Shown: positions 7,540 through 15,879, counted from the stretch's first letter. The stretch is DNA of 33,856 bases from Rummeliibacillus sp. POC4 (GCF_003576525.1 NZ_QWUA01000015.1:1-33856), one strand, 5' to 3'. Translations and numbers: made by a program. Notes: generated by a model not told the origin, from the sequence alone.

Positions 7540-7568
7540 TTGTAAACATGTCAATCCCTACGTATACT
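7540..7568 (+). promoter_or_regulatory. Predicted sigma-A promoter in a gene-free interval
   Basis: TTGTAA at 7540-7545 and TATACT at 7563-7568 are separated by exactly 17 bp. No credible coding frame follows before the terminator ending at 7700. Confidence 0.5.
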
Positions 7569-7574
7569 AGAATT

Positions 7575-7700
7575 ATAAAAAATACCGCCAATGTTGTCGC
7601 ATCGAACGGTCAAATCGATAGTTGATTCCTTTAAGGGGATTGGCTCTGAAATGGTAAAATAACCCATCCGAGGTCCTAACTCAAGGATGGGTTATTTTTT
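7575..7700 (+). ncRNA. Candidate small RNA of about 125 nt
   Basis: The interval runs from a good sigma-A promoter to a 14-bp terminator without a convincing gene. It contains a small possible stem (ATTCC with GGGAT around TTTAAG) and a G-rich AAGGGG that could act as a base-pairing seed. A 23-codon frame (7591-7662) exists but has no ribosome site. The alternative is that this is merely the 3' tail of the symporter mRNA. I do not recognise the RNA. Confidence 0.35.
7656..7700 (+). terminator. Strong intrinsic terminator
   Basis: A 14-bp stem (7656-7669 with 7685-7698) with a 15-base loop and T-run. It lies 150 bp after the symporter stop and ends the candidate small RNA. Confidence 0.85.
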
Positions 7701-7767
7701 GTGATTAATGATTCACTTACGTTACGTTCTGAGTTAAGCAAATCATTCCTAGAAACTATCTACCAAC

Positions 7768-8424
7768 TCACAACTTTCTACTTTTCTCCCCCGACCTAAT
7801 GATAATCGGTACGCTGCCTGTCATTGCTCCACCATCGCTGTGTTTTTTAATCTTTGATACATCAATATCCGCCTCAATTTGTACTACTTTACTCTCTTTT
7901 CCTTTGAGTCTTACTTTATATGGACCTTTTTTATTCATTAGCGAAACCTTTGGACCATACTTAGACGGGGATGATTCATAAAATTCAATAGAAAATTGGA
8001 CATCATTTTTACTGTAATTTTTAAGCGGAAGATCACACTCTCCATGTAAGGTCTCTTCATTTATCATGTCAAAATTGCAACGACTTTCACTATCCTTATA
8101 AGAAATCGAATAGATTCCTGTTGCAAATGTTTTTTGATACAAATTTATAACGATTGAAGGGAGAAAACTTGCAACGATAATAGTAATTACTACAAATCGA
8201 ACATAATATTTATTCAGTGATTTTACTAAAAAATATAGACTAGCAATTAGTAAAAGGAACGAAGTAATCCCCACATAATTTAATCCATTTAATGTTTTAA
8301 TAGGTATGTTCAACAAAATAACCGTTTCACGATAAAGAGTTTTATTTGGAAAGGGGATATTTAGTGCAATAGATGCAAAGAAAAATATGATAAACAAATA
8401 TAAGAACGTTTTATTTTTAAACAA
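7768..8424 (-). CDS. Membrane protein, paralogue of the gene at 5176
   Basis: A 218-residue protein with three membrane segments followed by an outer domain of about 110 residues. It shares the two-cysteine pattern (CNFDMI then LHGEC) and the LYQKTFAT block with the protein at 5176-5829. The start is TTG 8424, preceded by GGAGGAGG; no in-frame ATG fits. It is convergent with the symporter side and has no clear operon partner. Family not recognised; a role at the cell surface is inferred only from topology. Confidence 0.75.
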   Translation of the reverse strand: MFKNKTFLYLFIIFFFASIALNIPFPNKTLYRETVILLNIPIKTLNGLNYVGITSFLLLIASLYFLVKSLNKYYVRFVVITIIVASFLPSIVINLYQKTFATGIYSISYKDSESRCNFDMINEETLHGECDLPLKNYSKNDVQFSIEFYESSPSKYGPKVSLMNKKGPYKVRLKGKESKVVQIEADIDVSKIKKHSDGGAMTGSVPIIIRSGEKSRKL

Positions 8425-8628
8425 TATAAGCTGCCTCCTCCTTTCATAGCTTATTAAGATTTTATTAGCATATAAAATATTTGCACCAATTAATTTTAAA
8501 ATTGGTATATTTACCTAATAAATTAAACTACTTCAAGTTAGCATACTTCTTCAAAAATTTCAATATTTCATTCCACAAACTATTCTTTTAATAAAATAAC
8601 TTCCAAGCCACCAACACTTTAAATACTT

Positions 8629-9072
8629 TCAAATCTCAAACTCAATATCCTCACGATCCGTACCACGAAATTCCACATAAAAAGGATGTTTTCTTTCATC
8701 TAGACAATACTCAATCCTCTTTCTGAAATTTTTCCAGGTGACCATTTCTAATGCTTTTGGGATTGGGAAGAAACCGACTTCTAGACTTTCCGAGCTGGTA
8801 GTTGGCGTACCGCCTATTGCTTTCCCTCTAAATAATGTATTACAGATAGAGCGATCTACATTCTGAAAGACACCGCAAAATTTTGTAATCTCGATATCAA
8901 TTCCTGATTCTTCTTTTGTTTCTCGGATTGCCGCATCTTTTAGCGACTCCCCTTCTTCCACTTGTCCACCAGGCATTTCCCATCCTCTACGTGGGCCTTT
9001 TATCAATAACATTTCACCTTGATCGTTCAATACAATTGTTGCTGCAGAAATAATATGCTTAGGTGTACTCAT
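8629..9072 (-). CDS. Nudix hydrolase
   Basis: A 147-residue protein with a complete Nudix box at residues 36-58: G36, E42, R50, E51, E54, E55 and G57 fit the GX5EX7REUXEEXGU pattern that binds the metal and cleaves a nucleoside-diphosphate-linked substrate. The flanking RRGWEMPGG is typical of the fold. The substrate is not predictable; housecleaning of nucleotides is usual. ATG 9072 follows AAGGAGTG; a GTG at 9081 overlaps that site and is rejected. Monocistronic by appearance. Confidence 0.9.
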   Translation of the reverse strand: MSTPKHIISAATIVLNDQGEMLLIKGPRRGWEMPGGQVEEGESLKDAAIRETKEESGIDIEITKFCGVFQNVDRSICNTLFRGKAIGGTPTTSSESLEVGFFPIPKALEMVTWKNFRKRIEYCLDERKHPFYVEFRGTDREDIEFEI

Positions 9073-9213
9073 GTAAATCACTCCTTCATTAGCTCAGACT
9101 TATTTAACTCTCTAACTAACAAACTTCGACATATTTTTCTATTTCCCTTCTTATATGAAATTGTTCCGATTTGTTTGTGATAATAATGATTTCTATGTTG
9201 ATCTTAAACATGC

Positions 9214-9254
9214 AAAAAAACCTAGTAGCTAGGTAAAGTTCTACTAAGGTTTTT
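9214..9254 (-). terminator. Terminator of the PadR-DUF1700-DUF4097 operon
   Basis: The arms 9214-9228 and 9241-9254 pair with one bulged base and are followed by seven Ts on the minus strand. It lies about 200 bp after the DUF4097 stop. The stretch 9255-9449 between them holds no gene I can support; it would be a long 3' untranslated region containing a small CACTC/GAGTG stem. Confidence 0.65.
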
Positions 9255-9449
9255 AATATAGAAATCTATATTTGCAAAAGGTATCCTGAATTCCATGCAT
9301 ATCCTTCACTCCCACGGTTCAAGAGTGTAAAGAACAAAGAAGCCATGCAACATCCGCTAATGTCTTAAAATATGAGAAGCAGCGAGATCGTCCAATTACA
9401 AACAGTCTCAAAAACTGTCATGTGAAAACATTCTCTCCACAATTATCTT

Positions 9450-10238
9450 TTATTTTGTCACTTCGATTTTACCGTTATTCGATTCTAGATTAACTACGTT
9501 TTCTCCCTTTCCAATAACTGTATTCCCCTCATATTTATCGAGGATATTAATCTTCCCATTGTGGGTAGATACTTTAAAGGTGGTATTAGTTGGTTCCTTA
9601 TCCGTTTTAATGAATATTTTTCCATTGTTGCTCTCTAGTTGAATGTTCCGATCTAAGTCCTTTGTAGCAAGCAATATTTTACCATTATTTGAGGAGCCCT
9701 TAAGATTTCCTTCCACATCATTAAATTCTAACTTGCCATTTGCACTTTTTACGTTTACGTTTTCTGCTACAATCTTATCTAATGCAATACGACCATTATC
9801 CGTTTGCACTTTTAGATTCTTTATATTCAGCTCTGACACTTTTACTTTCCCATTATCATTATCGACCACAAAGGAATCATACTGCTTTTGCGGGATATAT
9901 ACGTGTAAATGAGATGATCGAAAGTCAAAACCAATGAAGAAGGTATTCCCTTCTTTTAATCTAATGGTAAGTTTCTTTCCTTCCACTTCGGTAGTAAAAT
10001 CCAACTTAGAAACATCTACACCTTTTGTGACAAGCTCTACTTTAGTCTCTGTATCCGAAGTCGGAAGAACATCTACTACTGCATTGTCCGTTAAAATCTG
10101 GACCTCCGTCACCTTATCAGAACTTACCGTTTTCTCTGTCGTGATTTCTTTCTGTTTCGTTTGGGAAAATGTAAAGAAACTGCCTATACCACCAATTAGT
10201 ACTAGAAGCAACGCAACAATTGATAATTTTTTAACCAT
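9450..10238 (-). CDS. DUF4097 beta-strand-repeat surface protein
   Basis: A 262-residue protein with an N-terminal membrane anchor (about residues 5-25) and an outer DUF4097 domain of repeated beta strands. The recurring NGK(I/V/L) turns (DNGKV, DNGRI, ANGKL, NNGKI, NNGKI, HNGKI, NNGKI), about 17-30 residues apart, suggest a beta-helix or beta-solenoid. Related LiaG/YvlB-type proteins are linked to cell-envelope stress; the exact role is unknown. Its start overlaps the end of the DUF1700 gene by 8 bp, so it is the last gene of the PadR operon. ATG 10238 is used. Confidence 0.85.
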   Translation of the reverse strand: MVKKLSIVALLLVLIGGIGSFFTFSQTKQKEITTEKTVSSDKVTEVQILTDNAVVDVLPTSDTETKVELVTKGVDVSKLDFTTEVEGKKLTIRLKEGNTFFIGFDFRSSHLHVYIPQKQYDSFVVDNDNGKVKVSELNIKNLKVQTDNGRIALDKIVAENVNVKSANGKLEFNDVEGNLKGSSNNGKILLATKDLDRNIQLESNNGKIFIKTDKEPTNTTFKVSTHNGKINILDKYEGNTVIGKGENVVNLESNNGKIEVTK

Positions 10239-10785
10239 GCTTCAACCCACCCTTTACAAACGTAATGTTAAATTTCAAATAGCGAACAAATCCTTTAGTT
10301 AGATATTTCGTTACGTAAAACATCCCCATGGCTACGAATATGCCAATCCCACAAAGAACAAATGACAAGAACAAATCAGCTATTATAAACTGACCTATAA
10401 ATAGATTAAAAAGAATACCGACTGGTGATAAAATGAACGCCAATGATGCTAACCATCCGGAAAATACAAAGCCGACCAATGCACAAAAAGGTGCAAGTAC
10501 AATAAGGACATTGAAGAACCCCAACCCAATCACAGCCCAAACTGCACGTAAAATGTTACTGGCAGAAGCCGTTTGTTCGACCATATCAAGATGGTAAGAA
10601 GCCAGCAGCTCCTTGGCAATTTGTTTTGGGTTTCCAAGAGATGCTGCGATTTCTTGCTCAGACTTTTCATTTTCCATCCCCACTGCGAAGTACTCTTCGT
10701 AATCTTGCAGAATATCTTTTCTTTCCTCTGTAGAAAGTCTTTTTAGAGAACCTTCCAGCTGCTTCAAAAATTGCTCTTTATTCAT
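10231..10785 (-). CDS. DUF1700/HAAS-domain membrane protein
   Basis: A 184-residue protein with an N-terminal HAAS-type helical domain ([27 protein letters not shown], then [16 protein letters not shown]) followed by three or four membrane segments. Such proteins sit between a PadR regulator and a DUF4097 protein in many Firmicutes and probably act in envelope sensing or regulation. The ATG overlaps the PadR stop by 4 bp (ATGA), so translation is coupled on both sides. Confidence 0.87.
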   Translation of the reverse strand: MNKEQFLKQLEGSLKRLSTEERKDILQDYEEYFAVGMENEKSEQEIAASLGNPKQIAKELLASYHLDMVEQTASASNILRAVWAVIGLGFFNVLIVLAPFCALVGFVFSGWLASLAFILSPVGILFNLFIGQFIIADLFLSFVLCGIGIFVAMGMFYVTKYLTKGFVRYLKFNITFVKGGLKHG

Positions 10786-11102
10786 TGGCGTACACCTTCC
10801 TTGATTAATTGATTGACTCCACTAGAAAATTCCGTCCACTCTGTCAGCAATTCGTGAAGGTATTCCCGTCCTTTATCCGTCAACTTATAATACTTACGTG
10901 GTGGACCTTCTGTTGATTCTTGTAAATAAGTCGTAAAGTACTCTTCCTTCGTCAATCTTCGTAATAGTGGATAAACAGAACCTTCCGATATTTCGATTTG
11001 GTCTGAAATTTTCTGAACAAGCTCGTAGCCATATCGATCTTGTTTATCAAGTAACACAAGCACACATAGCTCCAAGACGCCTTTTTTAAATTGTACATTC
11101 AA
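10782..11102 (-). CDS. PadR family transcriptional regulator
   Basis: A 106-residue winged-helix PadR protein. The family opening [15 protein letters not shown], the [10 protein letters not shown] segment, the recognition region [15 protein letters not shown] and the wing [17 protein letters not shown] are all present. It probably represses its own operon (DUF1700 and DUF4097 genes downstream) until an envelope or small-molecule signal relieves it. The start is TTG 11102 after AAAGGAGTG; no in-frame ATG is available. A long palindrome upstream is the likely binding site. Confidence 0.92.
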   Translation of the reverse strand: MNVQFKKGVLELCVLVLLDKQDRYGYELVQKISDQIEISEGSVYPLLRRLTKEEYFTTYLQESTEGPPRKYYKLTDKGREYLHELLTEWTEFSSGVNQLIKEGVRQ

Positions 11103-11132
11103 TGCACCATCACTCCTTTCTGATATTCATCA

Positions 11133-11155
11133 GGTACTGTATATTGTACAGTACC
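11133..11155. promoter_or_regulatory. Palindromic operator for the PadR operon
   Basis: Two perfect 9-bp arms, GGTACTGTA and TACAGTACC, are separated by five bases. On the minus strand the centre includes TACAAT, a plausible -10, so binding would block the promoter. It lies about 30 bp upstream of the PadR start. A half-site GGTACTAC occurs further upstream near 11215. The rest of 11156-11446 is AT-rich with no gene seen. Confidence 0.65.
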
Positions 11156-11446
11156 GAACATCAATCAATACACCTTATTCAATAATTTACCATACACTAT
11201 TATTTATTGCAAGGTACTACATTATATTCTATGTATGCATTTTTGTTAATGATTTACGTGAGCATACTGAACAAGTTGTATTTGATAAATATGCATGAAT
11301 CTTTAACCTCTCATTATGGCAGTCTGTTTACTTAATTTAAAAATAGATTCTTTACACACCTTATCTCTCTAAATATGTCTAACTTAGAAGCTAAATGCAT
11401 ATTTTTCGAATAGCCATCACATAAAGAAGAAAAAGGAGTAGATGAC

Positions 11447-11902
11447 TTGACTACTTTTAAACCAGAGAAACTTTCTGTGGAATATATGCATGGTGTCACC
11501 TCTACAGAACCAGTTATTCCAAGGCGGTACACACTAACTCACTCTGATGAAACTGGCAATCTCTTTTTAAATATCGGCATTCGTTACGCCTGGGAAAAGA
11601 CAAATCCTGCTATGCGAGACGAAGTTTTAGGAGAATGGATAACGCATGAAAATCTCTTTTACTATTTCGTTTATGTATACATAGACCTGGGGCCATCTAA
11701 TAATTTTGTTCCATCAAAACGCGATGAAATCTTTAGACGTGAGTTACCATTAGCGTTAACCGCTATGAGATATGGCGATCGAGCGTTTTTCAATGCACAT
11801 CCCCCTTTAAAAAATGCGCCCGTCATGGTTAACTTTATATCCGCTTATCCAGAGTATACAAAGCAGGAAAATTGGGGAACGTTCCAAAAGTTTTCTATCT
11901 AA
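11447..11902 (+). CDS. Staygreen-like protein
   Basis: A 151-residue protein resembling the staygreen (SGR) family: FKPEKLSVEY at the start, RRYTLTHSDETGNLFLNIG (about residues 26-44), RDEVLGEW, RRELPLALTAMRYGD and NAHPPLKNAPV. In plants SGR removes magnesium from chlorophyll; bacterial homologues are widespread in Bacillales without photosynthesis and their substrate is not established. The start is TTG 11447 with AAGGAG eight bases upstream. It is a single gene convergent with the cupin gene; its 3' end and that of the cupin gene share imperfect stem-loop sequence near 11940-11993. Confidence 0.85.
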   Translation: MTTFKPEKLSVEYMHGVTSTEPVIPRRYTLTHSDETGNLFLNIGIRYAWEKTNPAMRDEVLGEWITHENLFYYFVYVYIDLGPSNNFVPSKRDEIFRRELPLALTAMRYGDRAFFNAHPPLKNAPVMVNFISAYPEYTKQENWGTFQKFSI

Positions 11903-11976
11903 AATTAACAATCGTCCCCAAGTGATATCTCCAATCTGTTAAAAGAGTCCTAACTACCAAATAGTTGTCTACTAAT

Positions 11977-12540
11977 TCAACTGGACTTTTTTAGAATAGG
12001 CTTGCCAATATATTTTTCAAAACCTTCATACGCATTCTTTTTGTGACCACGCTTCACAAGCCATGCAAATACCTTGCGCTGCAACCAAAATGGAATACCC
12101 GCAACTAATGTATTTTGCATGGATAAAATTAACGCCGTATGGGCCATATTTTTTGGATTCCCTTTTTCATCTACAAGTCCATCATCAATTAAGCCATAGT
12201 GAATGCGCACGGATTGCTCAAATTGGCTTGGGGGTGTTAAACGCACTCGAAAAACAACTATCTCATCATGATTATTTGTAAATGTATGTATCGTCTTTAA
12301 TGTAACGAGTCGTTTATCCCCCGGCTGTAATACATGTTGTTCTTTCCCCAGAGTAACTGTTAGCTGACCTGAAATAACTTCAAATTCCTCTTCAAATTCA
12401 TCATGACTATGTAATGGTGGTCCATCTCCTTGTGGTGGCAAAACAACTTCAATATAGAGATACTTTCCTTGCGTTTCCTCTGTTGTTTCTAAAAATGTAA
12501 TTTGTTCACCAGTAATTTGGTGTTTAACAGTACGATTCAT
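11977..12540 (-). CDS. Cupin-domain protein
   Basis: A 187-residue protein with one cupin barrel in its first 105 residues. The first cupin motif is PPLHSHDEFEEEFEVISG (about residues 41-58), where two histidines and a glutamate could bind metal, and the second is around LKTIHTFTN. A C-terminal tail of about 80 residues has a hydrophobic and basic stretch (WLQRKVFAWLVKRGHKK). The reaction is unknown; cupins range from dioxygenases to binding proteins. Start ATG 12540 follows GGGGAT. Confidence 0.82.
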   Translation of the reverse strand: MNRTVKHQITGEQITFLETTEETQGKYLYIEVVLPPQGDGPPLHSHDEFEEEFEVISGQLTVTLGKEQHVLQPGDKRLVTLKTIHTFTNNHDEIVVFRVRLTPPSQFEQSVRIHYGLIDDGLVDEKGNPKNMAHTALILSMQNTLVAGIPFWLQRKVFAWLVKRGHKKNAYEGFEKYIGKPILKKSS

Positions 12541-12741
12541 GTCATTTATCCCCTATTATAATTTTTATAAAAACGCCCCTTCGATAATAACATAAATATC
12601 CACTAAATCCACTTATTATAAAAATTAACCCCGTTTTTTATAGCTATTTTTCACTTCACAATTTATAAATCCCTAGGGGTCAGAGAAGCACAAACTCTGT
12701 GAAAAAGTTTTGATAAATAAGATTAAATAATCAATAAAGTG

Positions 12742-12768
12742 AAAAGGCTACCGATTTGGTAGTCTTTT
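12742..12768 (-). terminator. Bidirectional-looking terminator after the VanZ gene
   Basis: Arms 12742-12752 and 12758-12768 pair with G-T wobble around a five-base loop, with T-runs on both strands. It is positioned to end the leftward VanZ gene. The rest of 12541-12838 holds no gene; a short CAGAG/CTCTG stem near 12681-12700 is the only other structure noticed. Confidence 0.65.
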
Positions 12769-12838
12769 TTCTACTTTTATTGATCAAACGATTTATTTGG
12801 TACTATCGAAGAAGAATCTACAACAATAGTACCCAATA

Positions 12839-14263
12839 TCATTGAATTGCTGGAATAAGTACTTCCCAAGCCTCTCCATTCAGTAATCCCTTGAAGCGGT
12901 AAACGGGCTGATAATATCCTTTTGAATCGTAAATATAATCTAGTTCATATTCGTTTATATCTAGTTGATCTCCATCCACTAGGTCATTATAAATAGCAAA
13001 GTTTCCTTTAAGAATATCTTTATAGGCTTGAGCCGGACTGATAATATCAACCTTGCGTACATATTTATTTTCATTCATATCGTAATCTAAATCTAGAGGG
13101 ATTTGGTGTTTCTGAGATGGTATAAGCATGATAAAGCCCTCTGTAAAATCAGAATCTCCATGAATAATATCTGTCATGTTTTGTTCAATATCCCACCGAA
13201 GCGTATTCTCATCTTGTGTACTAAAAACGGCATCTGGAGGCAATACATCTGTTGAAACCAACTTTTTTCCATAATATTGTCCGTACTTTTCTAGCCTATC
13301 TGGTTTCATAGGGTCATTATTATCCCCTTCATGGTATAACCCCCATCCGCCTCTCTGCAACGAGTAGGTAAATGTAAATTCCTTTCCGTCCTTGTCAATA
13401 TACGTCCAAATGCGATTAAAACCTTCAATTCGCATTCTACCCTTCTGCTGCAAATTAAAAGATTTTTCCATCCGTGCAGCTATTTCTTTCCCATATTTCA
13501 GATTATGAATTTGCTTGTTGCGATAAAGAGAAACCGACTCGGTATCTGTTGGCAAATCTATTTTAAGCTTGACGTCCACTTGCTTCATATTTTGAGGAAC
13601 TGCCGGACGAATCGAAAGGTTGCCAAGCTCTTTCGTATGATAAACAATTAGTGCACAAGAAAAAAGTAGTACAAAGAACATTGGAATGTAAAGTGCCTTC
13701 AATACAGATTTAACAATGATTTTTCGACGTGTAACACAATCAAGGATTGCACTCATTAAGAGATATCCCGCAACACTTCCAAGTACGTTATGTAAAATAT
13801 CATTCAATTCAAATATCCCTCTATGGGTAACCATTTGTATGAATTCAATTCCTAATGTAACAAAAAAAGACACACCCAACACAATACCAAAGTGGCGTAA
13901 TTTTTTGCTGAGAAGTGGTAGTAGGAATCCTAACGGTGCAAACATTAACATATTAAAAATGATCAGTTGCAATTCACTCAACGACCATTGATGCCATGTA
14001 TTAACATAGTCACTGAAAAGTCGGAAATTGACCAAACCTTCAAACATTTCTCCCCTGCTAAAGGTTGTTAACACCATAACTACAACAAACCATCCTAGCA
14101 GTAGGAATATCGAGACAAACTGAGTAATAGTTACTTTTAGTTTTCCACCTCTTTTTTTATAAAAGACGTAAGATACGAAAGAAATTCCAATTATAAAGAA
14201 TGCCGTAATAAGAGCAACCGGTAAAATTGGCAATAATTTATTGATAATGCTTATGATATCCAT
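12839..14263 (-). CDS. VanZ-domain membrane protein with large extracytoplasmic C-terminal domain
   Basis: A 474-residue protein. The first 210 residues contain about six membrane helices and a VanZ-like core (NMLMFAPLGFLLPLL, then FVTLGIEFIQM and ELNDILHNVLGSVAGYLL). VanZ proteins contribute to low-level teicoplanin resistance, but most chromosomal members are uncharacterised. The remaining 260 residues form an outer domain ending in GYYQPVYRFKGLLNGEAWEV, which recalls the end of YycI-like or PepSY-like sensor domains. That fusion makes the protein more than twice the length of a simple VanZ protein. It is divergent from the HTH-membrane pair at 14506. Confidence 0.82.
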   Translation of the reverse strand: MDIISIINKLLPILPVALITAFFIIGISFVSYVFYKKRGGKLKVTITQFVSIFLLLGWFVVVMVLTTFSRGEMFEGLVNFRLFSDYVNTWHQWSLSELQLIIFNMLMFAPLGFLLPLLSKKLRHFGIVLGVSFFVTLGIEFIQMVTHRGIFELNDILHNVLGSVAGYLLMSAILDCVTRRKIIVKSVLKALYIPMFFVLLFSCALIVYHTKELGNLSIRPAVPQNMKQVDVKLKIDLPTDTESVSLYRNKQIHNLKYGKEIAARMEKSFNLQQKGRMRIEGFNRIWTYIDKDGKEFTFTYSLQRGGWGLYHEGDNNDPMKPDRLEKYGQYYGKKLVSTDVLPPDAVFSTQDENTLRWDIEQNMTDIIHGDSDFTEGFIMLIPSQKHQIPLDLDYDMNENKYVRKVDIISPAQAYKDILKGNFAIYNDLVDGDQLDINEYELDYIYDSKGYYQPVYRFKGLLNGEAWEVLIPAIQ

Positions 14264-14425
14264 ATATGAAGTCCTCCCAGTTTATTGATATCCATTTATT
14301 TAGATTTTTCAAATACAACGCTTTTTTCTCTAAATTGTTTCACTAATTCTCGAATAAGCACAAAGACAGCATCTCTCAAAAATTTCAGACACCTAAATTC
14401 CATTAAATCCTCTGTTCAACAAAAA

Positions 14426-14441
14426 GTAAAGTATGCTTTAC
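14426..14441. promoter_or_regulatory. Operator 1 for the HTH gene
   Basis: The 16-bp site GTAAAG-TATG-CTTTAC, flanked by further pairing to AAAGTAAAG/CTTTACTTT, overlaps the predicted -35. It has the same arms as operator 2, with centres 44 bp apart (about four helical turns). Confidence 0.7.
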
Positions 14442-14465
14442 TTTCCATTTCGTTTATTGTAACAT
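14437..14465 (+). promoter_or_regulatory. Predicted sigma-A promoter of the HTH-membrane protein operon
   Basis: TTTACT at 14437-14442 and TAACAT at 14460-14465 are 17 bp apart. The -35 overlaps operator 1 and the start point would fall in operator 2, the classic arrangement for autorepression. Confidence 0.5.
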
Positions 14466-14469
14466 GAAA

Positions 14470-14485
14470 GTAAAGCTAGCTTTAC
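14470..14485. promoter_or_regulatory. Operator 2 for the HTH gene
   Basis: The site GTAAAG-CTAG-CTTTAC is a perfect 16-bp palindrome with arms identical to operator 1. It lies 20 bp before the HTH start codon, just after the predicted -10. Confidence 0.7.
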
Positions 14486-14505
14486 ATTTTAGAAAGGAGT
14501 CAACT

Positions 14506-14703
14506 ATGAAAAATAGAATCCCAGAGTTACGAAAACAATTGGGGTATACTCAGCAAACAATGGCTGAAAAGTTAAGCGTCTCACGTCAAACTATTATTTC
14601 TCTTGAAAACGAAAAGTATAATCCATCAATAATGTTGGCTTATCAAATTGCCAAGCTATTTGGGAAAACAATTGAAGACGTATTTATCTTTGAAGAAGAG
14701 TAG
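14506..14703 (+). CDS. XRE/Cro-type HTH transcriptional regulator
   Basis: A 65-residue protein that is almost entirely one HTH domain: IPELRKQLGYTQQTMAEKL, then SVSRQTIISLENEKYNPS and LAYQIAKLFGKTIEDVFIFE. It belongs to the short YozG-like group often paired with a membrane protein. ATG 14506 follows AAAGGAG; the longer upstream frame runs through operator 2 and is not used. It probably represses its own operon through the two upstream palindromes. The membrane-protein gene follows after 13 bp. Confidence 0.93.
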   Translation: MKNRIPELRKQLGYTQQTMAEKLSVSRQTIISLENEKYNPSIMLAYQIAKLFGKTIEDVFIFEEE

Positions 14704-14716
14704 AGGAGTGAAAACT

Positions 14717-15124
14717 ATGAAAAACATAGAAAGCAGAATGGTATGGTATTCAGCACTTTTATTTATAGGAGCTGCGCTATTTATATTAGCCGAATTCATG
14801 GAGGTATTGGATAATTTTTGGAGCGGAATGGGGTTAGGGTTTGTAGTTGTTTCTGGCCTTCGTTTAGTCCAAATTGCACGTTATAAAAACAATGATGCGT
14901 ACGCCAAAAAAATAACAGTCGAAAACAATGATGAGCGTAATCAATTCCTTGCTACCAAAGCTCGATCTACCACTTTTTATTATTCAATTCTACTAGAAGG
15001 ACTCGCTATTGTTATCTTTTATATATTGAAAAATTCTGATGTTGCCCAAGTAATCTCAATGGTTCTCTGTGGTCAATTAATTATATACTGGGTATCCTAT
15101 GCTGTCTTAAAATCAAAATATTGA
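14717..15124 (+). CDS. Four-helix membrane protein, partner of the HTH regulator (DUF2178/DUF3796-like)
   Basis: A 135-residue protein with four membrane segments and a central cytoplasmic loop containing VENNDERNQFLATKAR (about residues 73-88), the signature seen in DUF2178-like membrane proteins encoded next to small XRE regulators. It may sense a membrane state and influence the regulator, though this is not established. ATG 14717 follows GAGGAG. The two-gene operon ends at a strong terminator. Confidence 0.78.
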   Translation: MKNIESRMVWYSALLFIGAALFILAEFMEVLDNFWSGMGLGFVVVSGLRLVQIARYKNNDAYAKKITVENNDERNQFLATKARSTTFYYSILLEGLAIVIFYILKNSDVAQVISMVLCGQLIIYWVSYAVLKSKY

Positions 15125-15160
15125 AAGACTATACAATTAAAAATATGTTTTAAAGTAACT

Positions 15161-15203
15161 AAAAAAGGATTAGCAGATGATTTTATTTGCTAATCCTTTT
15201 TTT
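15161..15203 (+). terminator. Strong terminator of the HTH-membrane protein operon
   Basis: A perfect 15-bp stem (15161-15175 with 15188-15202) with a 12-base loop and a T-run. The A-rich left arm means it can also stop the leftward gene at 15235. Confidence 0.9.
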
Positions 15204-15234
15204 ATGCTATCTCAATTAAACTAAACTTAGTTAA

Positions 15235-15879
15235 TTAGAAATCTTTATGCCATTCATCATCTAAAATGGCACCTTTTTCATCGATATAACTCATAGCAAA
15301 CGAACCGTGTTTTAATTTACCTTCGCTTTTTAAAGAAGCAATTAATTCATTTAAGATTTTTTCGTCATTATCGCTCTTTTTACGAGGGACAGTAATATAG
15401 ATGGATGGTGCAACATCAAACTCTTTATAACTTTTAGGTTTAAGAGGATCGATAGCTAATTCTCGACCGATATTATCATTGCTAAAGTAAACGATTAAAT
15501 CCGTTGTTTCGCCAAAACTTTCTTCAACAAAAGGACGTATTTCACTTTTTAAGTCTTTTTCCCATTTATCCGCAATATAAGTATCCACCATTTGTTTTGT
15601 TTCATCATCATAATAAACAAAAAACTCTATATTCGACTTCTTATCCCTGACCTTAGCAGCATATTCAAATGAAAAGTTCCCCATATTATCATACAAAGTG
15701 TCATATATCTCGAAGTTATCATTAAAATGCTCTTTTAAATATTGTTCAGCTTGAATTCTGACTTTCTCTTCTTTATCCTTATCTGGTTTCATTTCTAAAA
15801 GAAAGAGAACTACAAGTATTCCAATTCCTATTAATATGACACCTAAAATGCTAAGCATGATTTTAAGAAAAATTTTCAA
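15235..15879 (-). CDS. Membrane-anchored protein of unknown function
   Basis: A 214-residue protein with one N-terminal membrane segment (about residues 5-29) followed by a charged outer domain. The KVRIQAEQYLKEHFNDNFEI segment recalls PepSY-like or YfjL-type domains of exported Bacillus proteins, but I cannot name the family with confidence. The start is TTG 15879 with AAGGAGTG upstream. No lipobox and no catalytic motif seen. Confidence 0.65.
   Translation of the reverse strand: MKIFLKIMLSILGVILIGIGILVVLFLLEMKPDKDKEEKVRIQAEQYLKEHFNDNFEIYDTLYDNMGNFSFEYAAKVRDKKSNIEFFVYYDDETKQMVDTYIADKWEKDLKSEIRPFVEESFGETTDLIVYFSNDNIGRELAIDPLKPKSYKEFDVAPSIYITVPRKKSDNDEKILNELIASLKSEGKLKHGSFAMSYIDEKGAILDDEWHKDF

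Noticed and set aside
7591-7662. 23-codon peptide inside the candidate small RNA
   Set aside because: No Shine-Dalgarno sequence precedes the ATG.
9270-9420. Short minus-strand frame (MASLFFTLLNRG and on) downstream of the DUF4097 gene
   Set aside because: It is under 30 codons with no ribosome site, so I treat the interval as a 3' untranslated region.
9643-9937. Plus-strand frames of 65-89 codons opposite the DUF4097 gene
   Set aside because: These are antisense shadows of the DUF4097 repeats without start signals.
12660-12740. Riboswitch-like sequence with a CAGAG/CTCTG stem
   Set aside because: It does not match any riboswitch consensus I know and no rightward gene follows.
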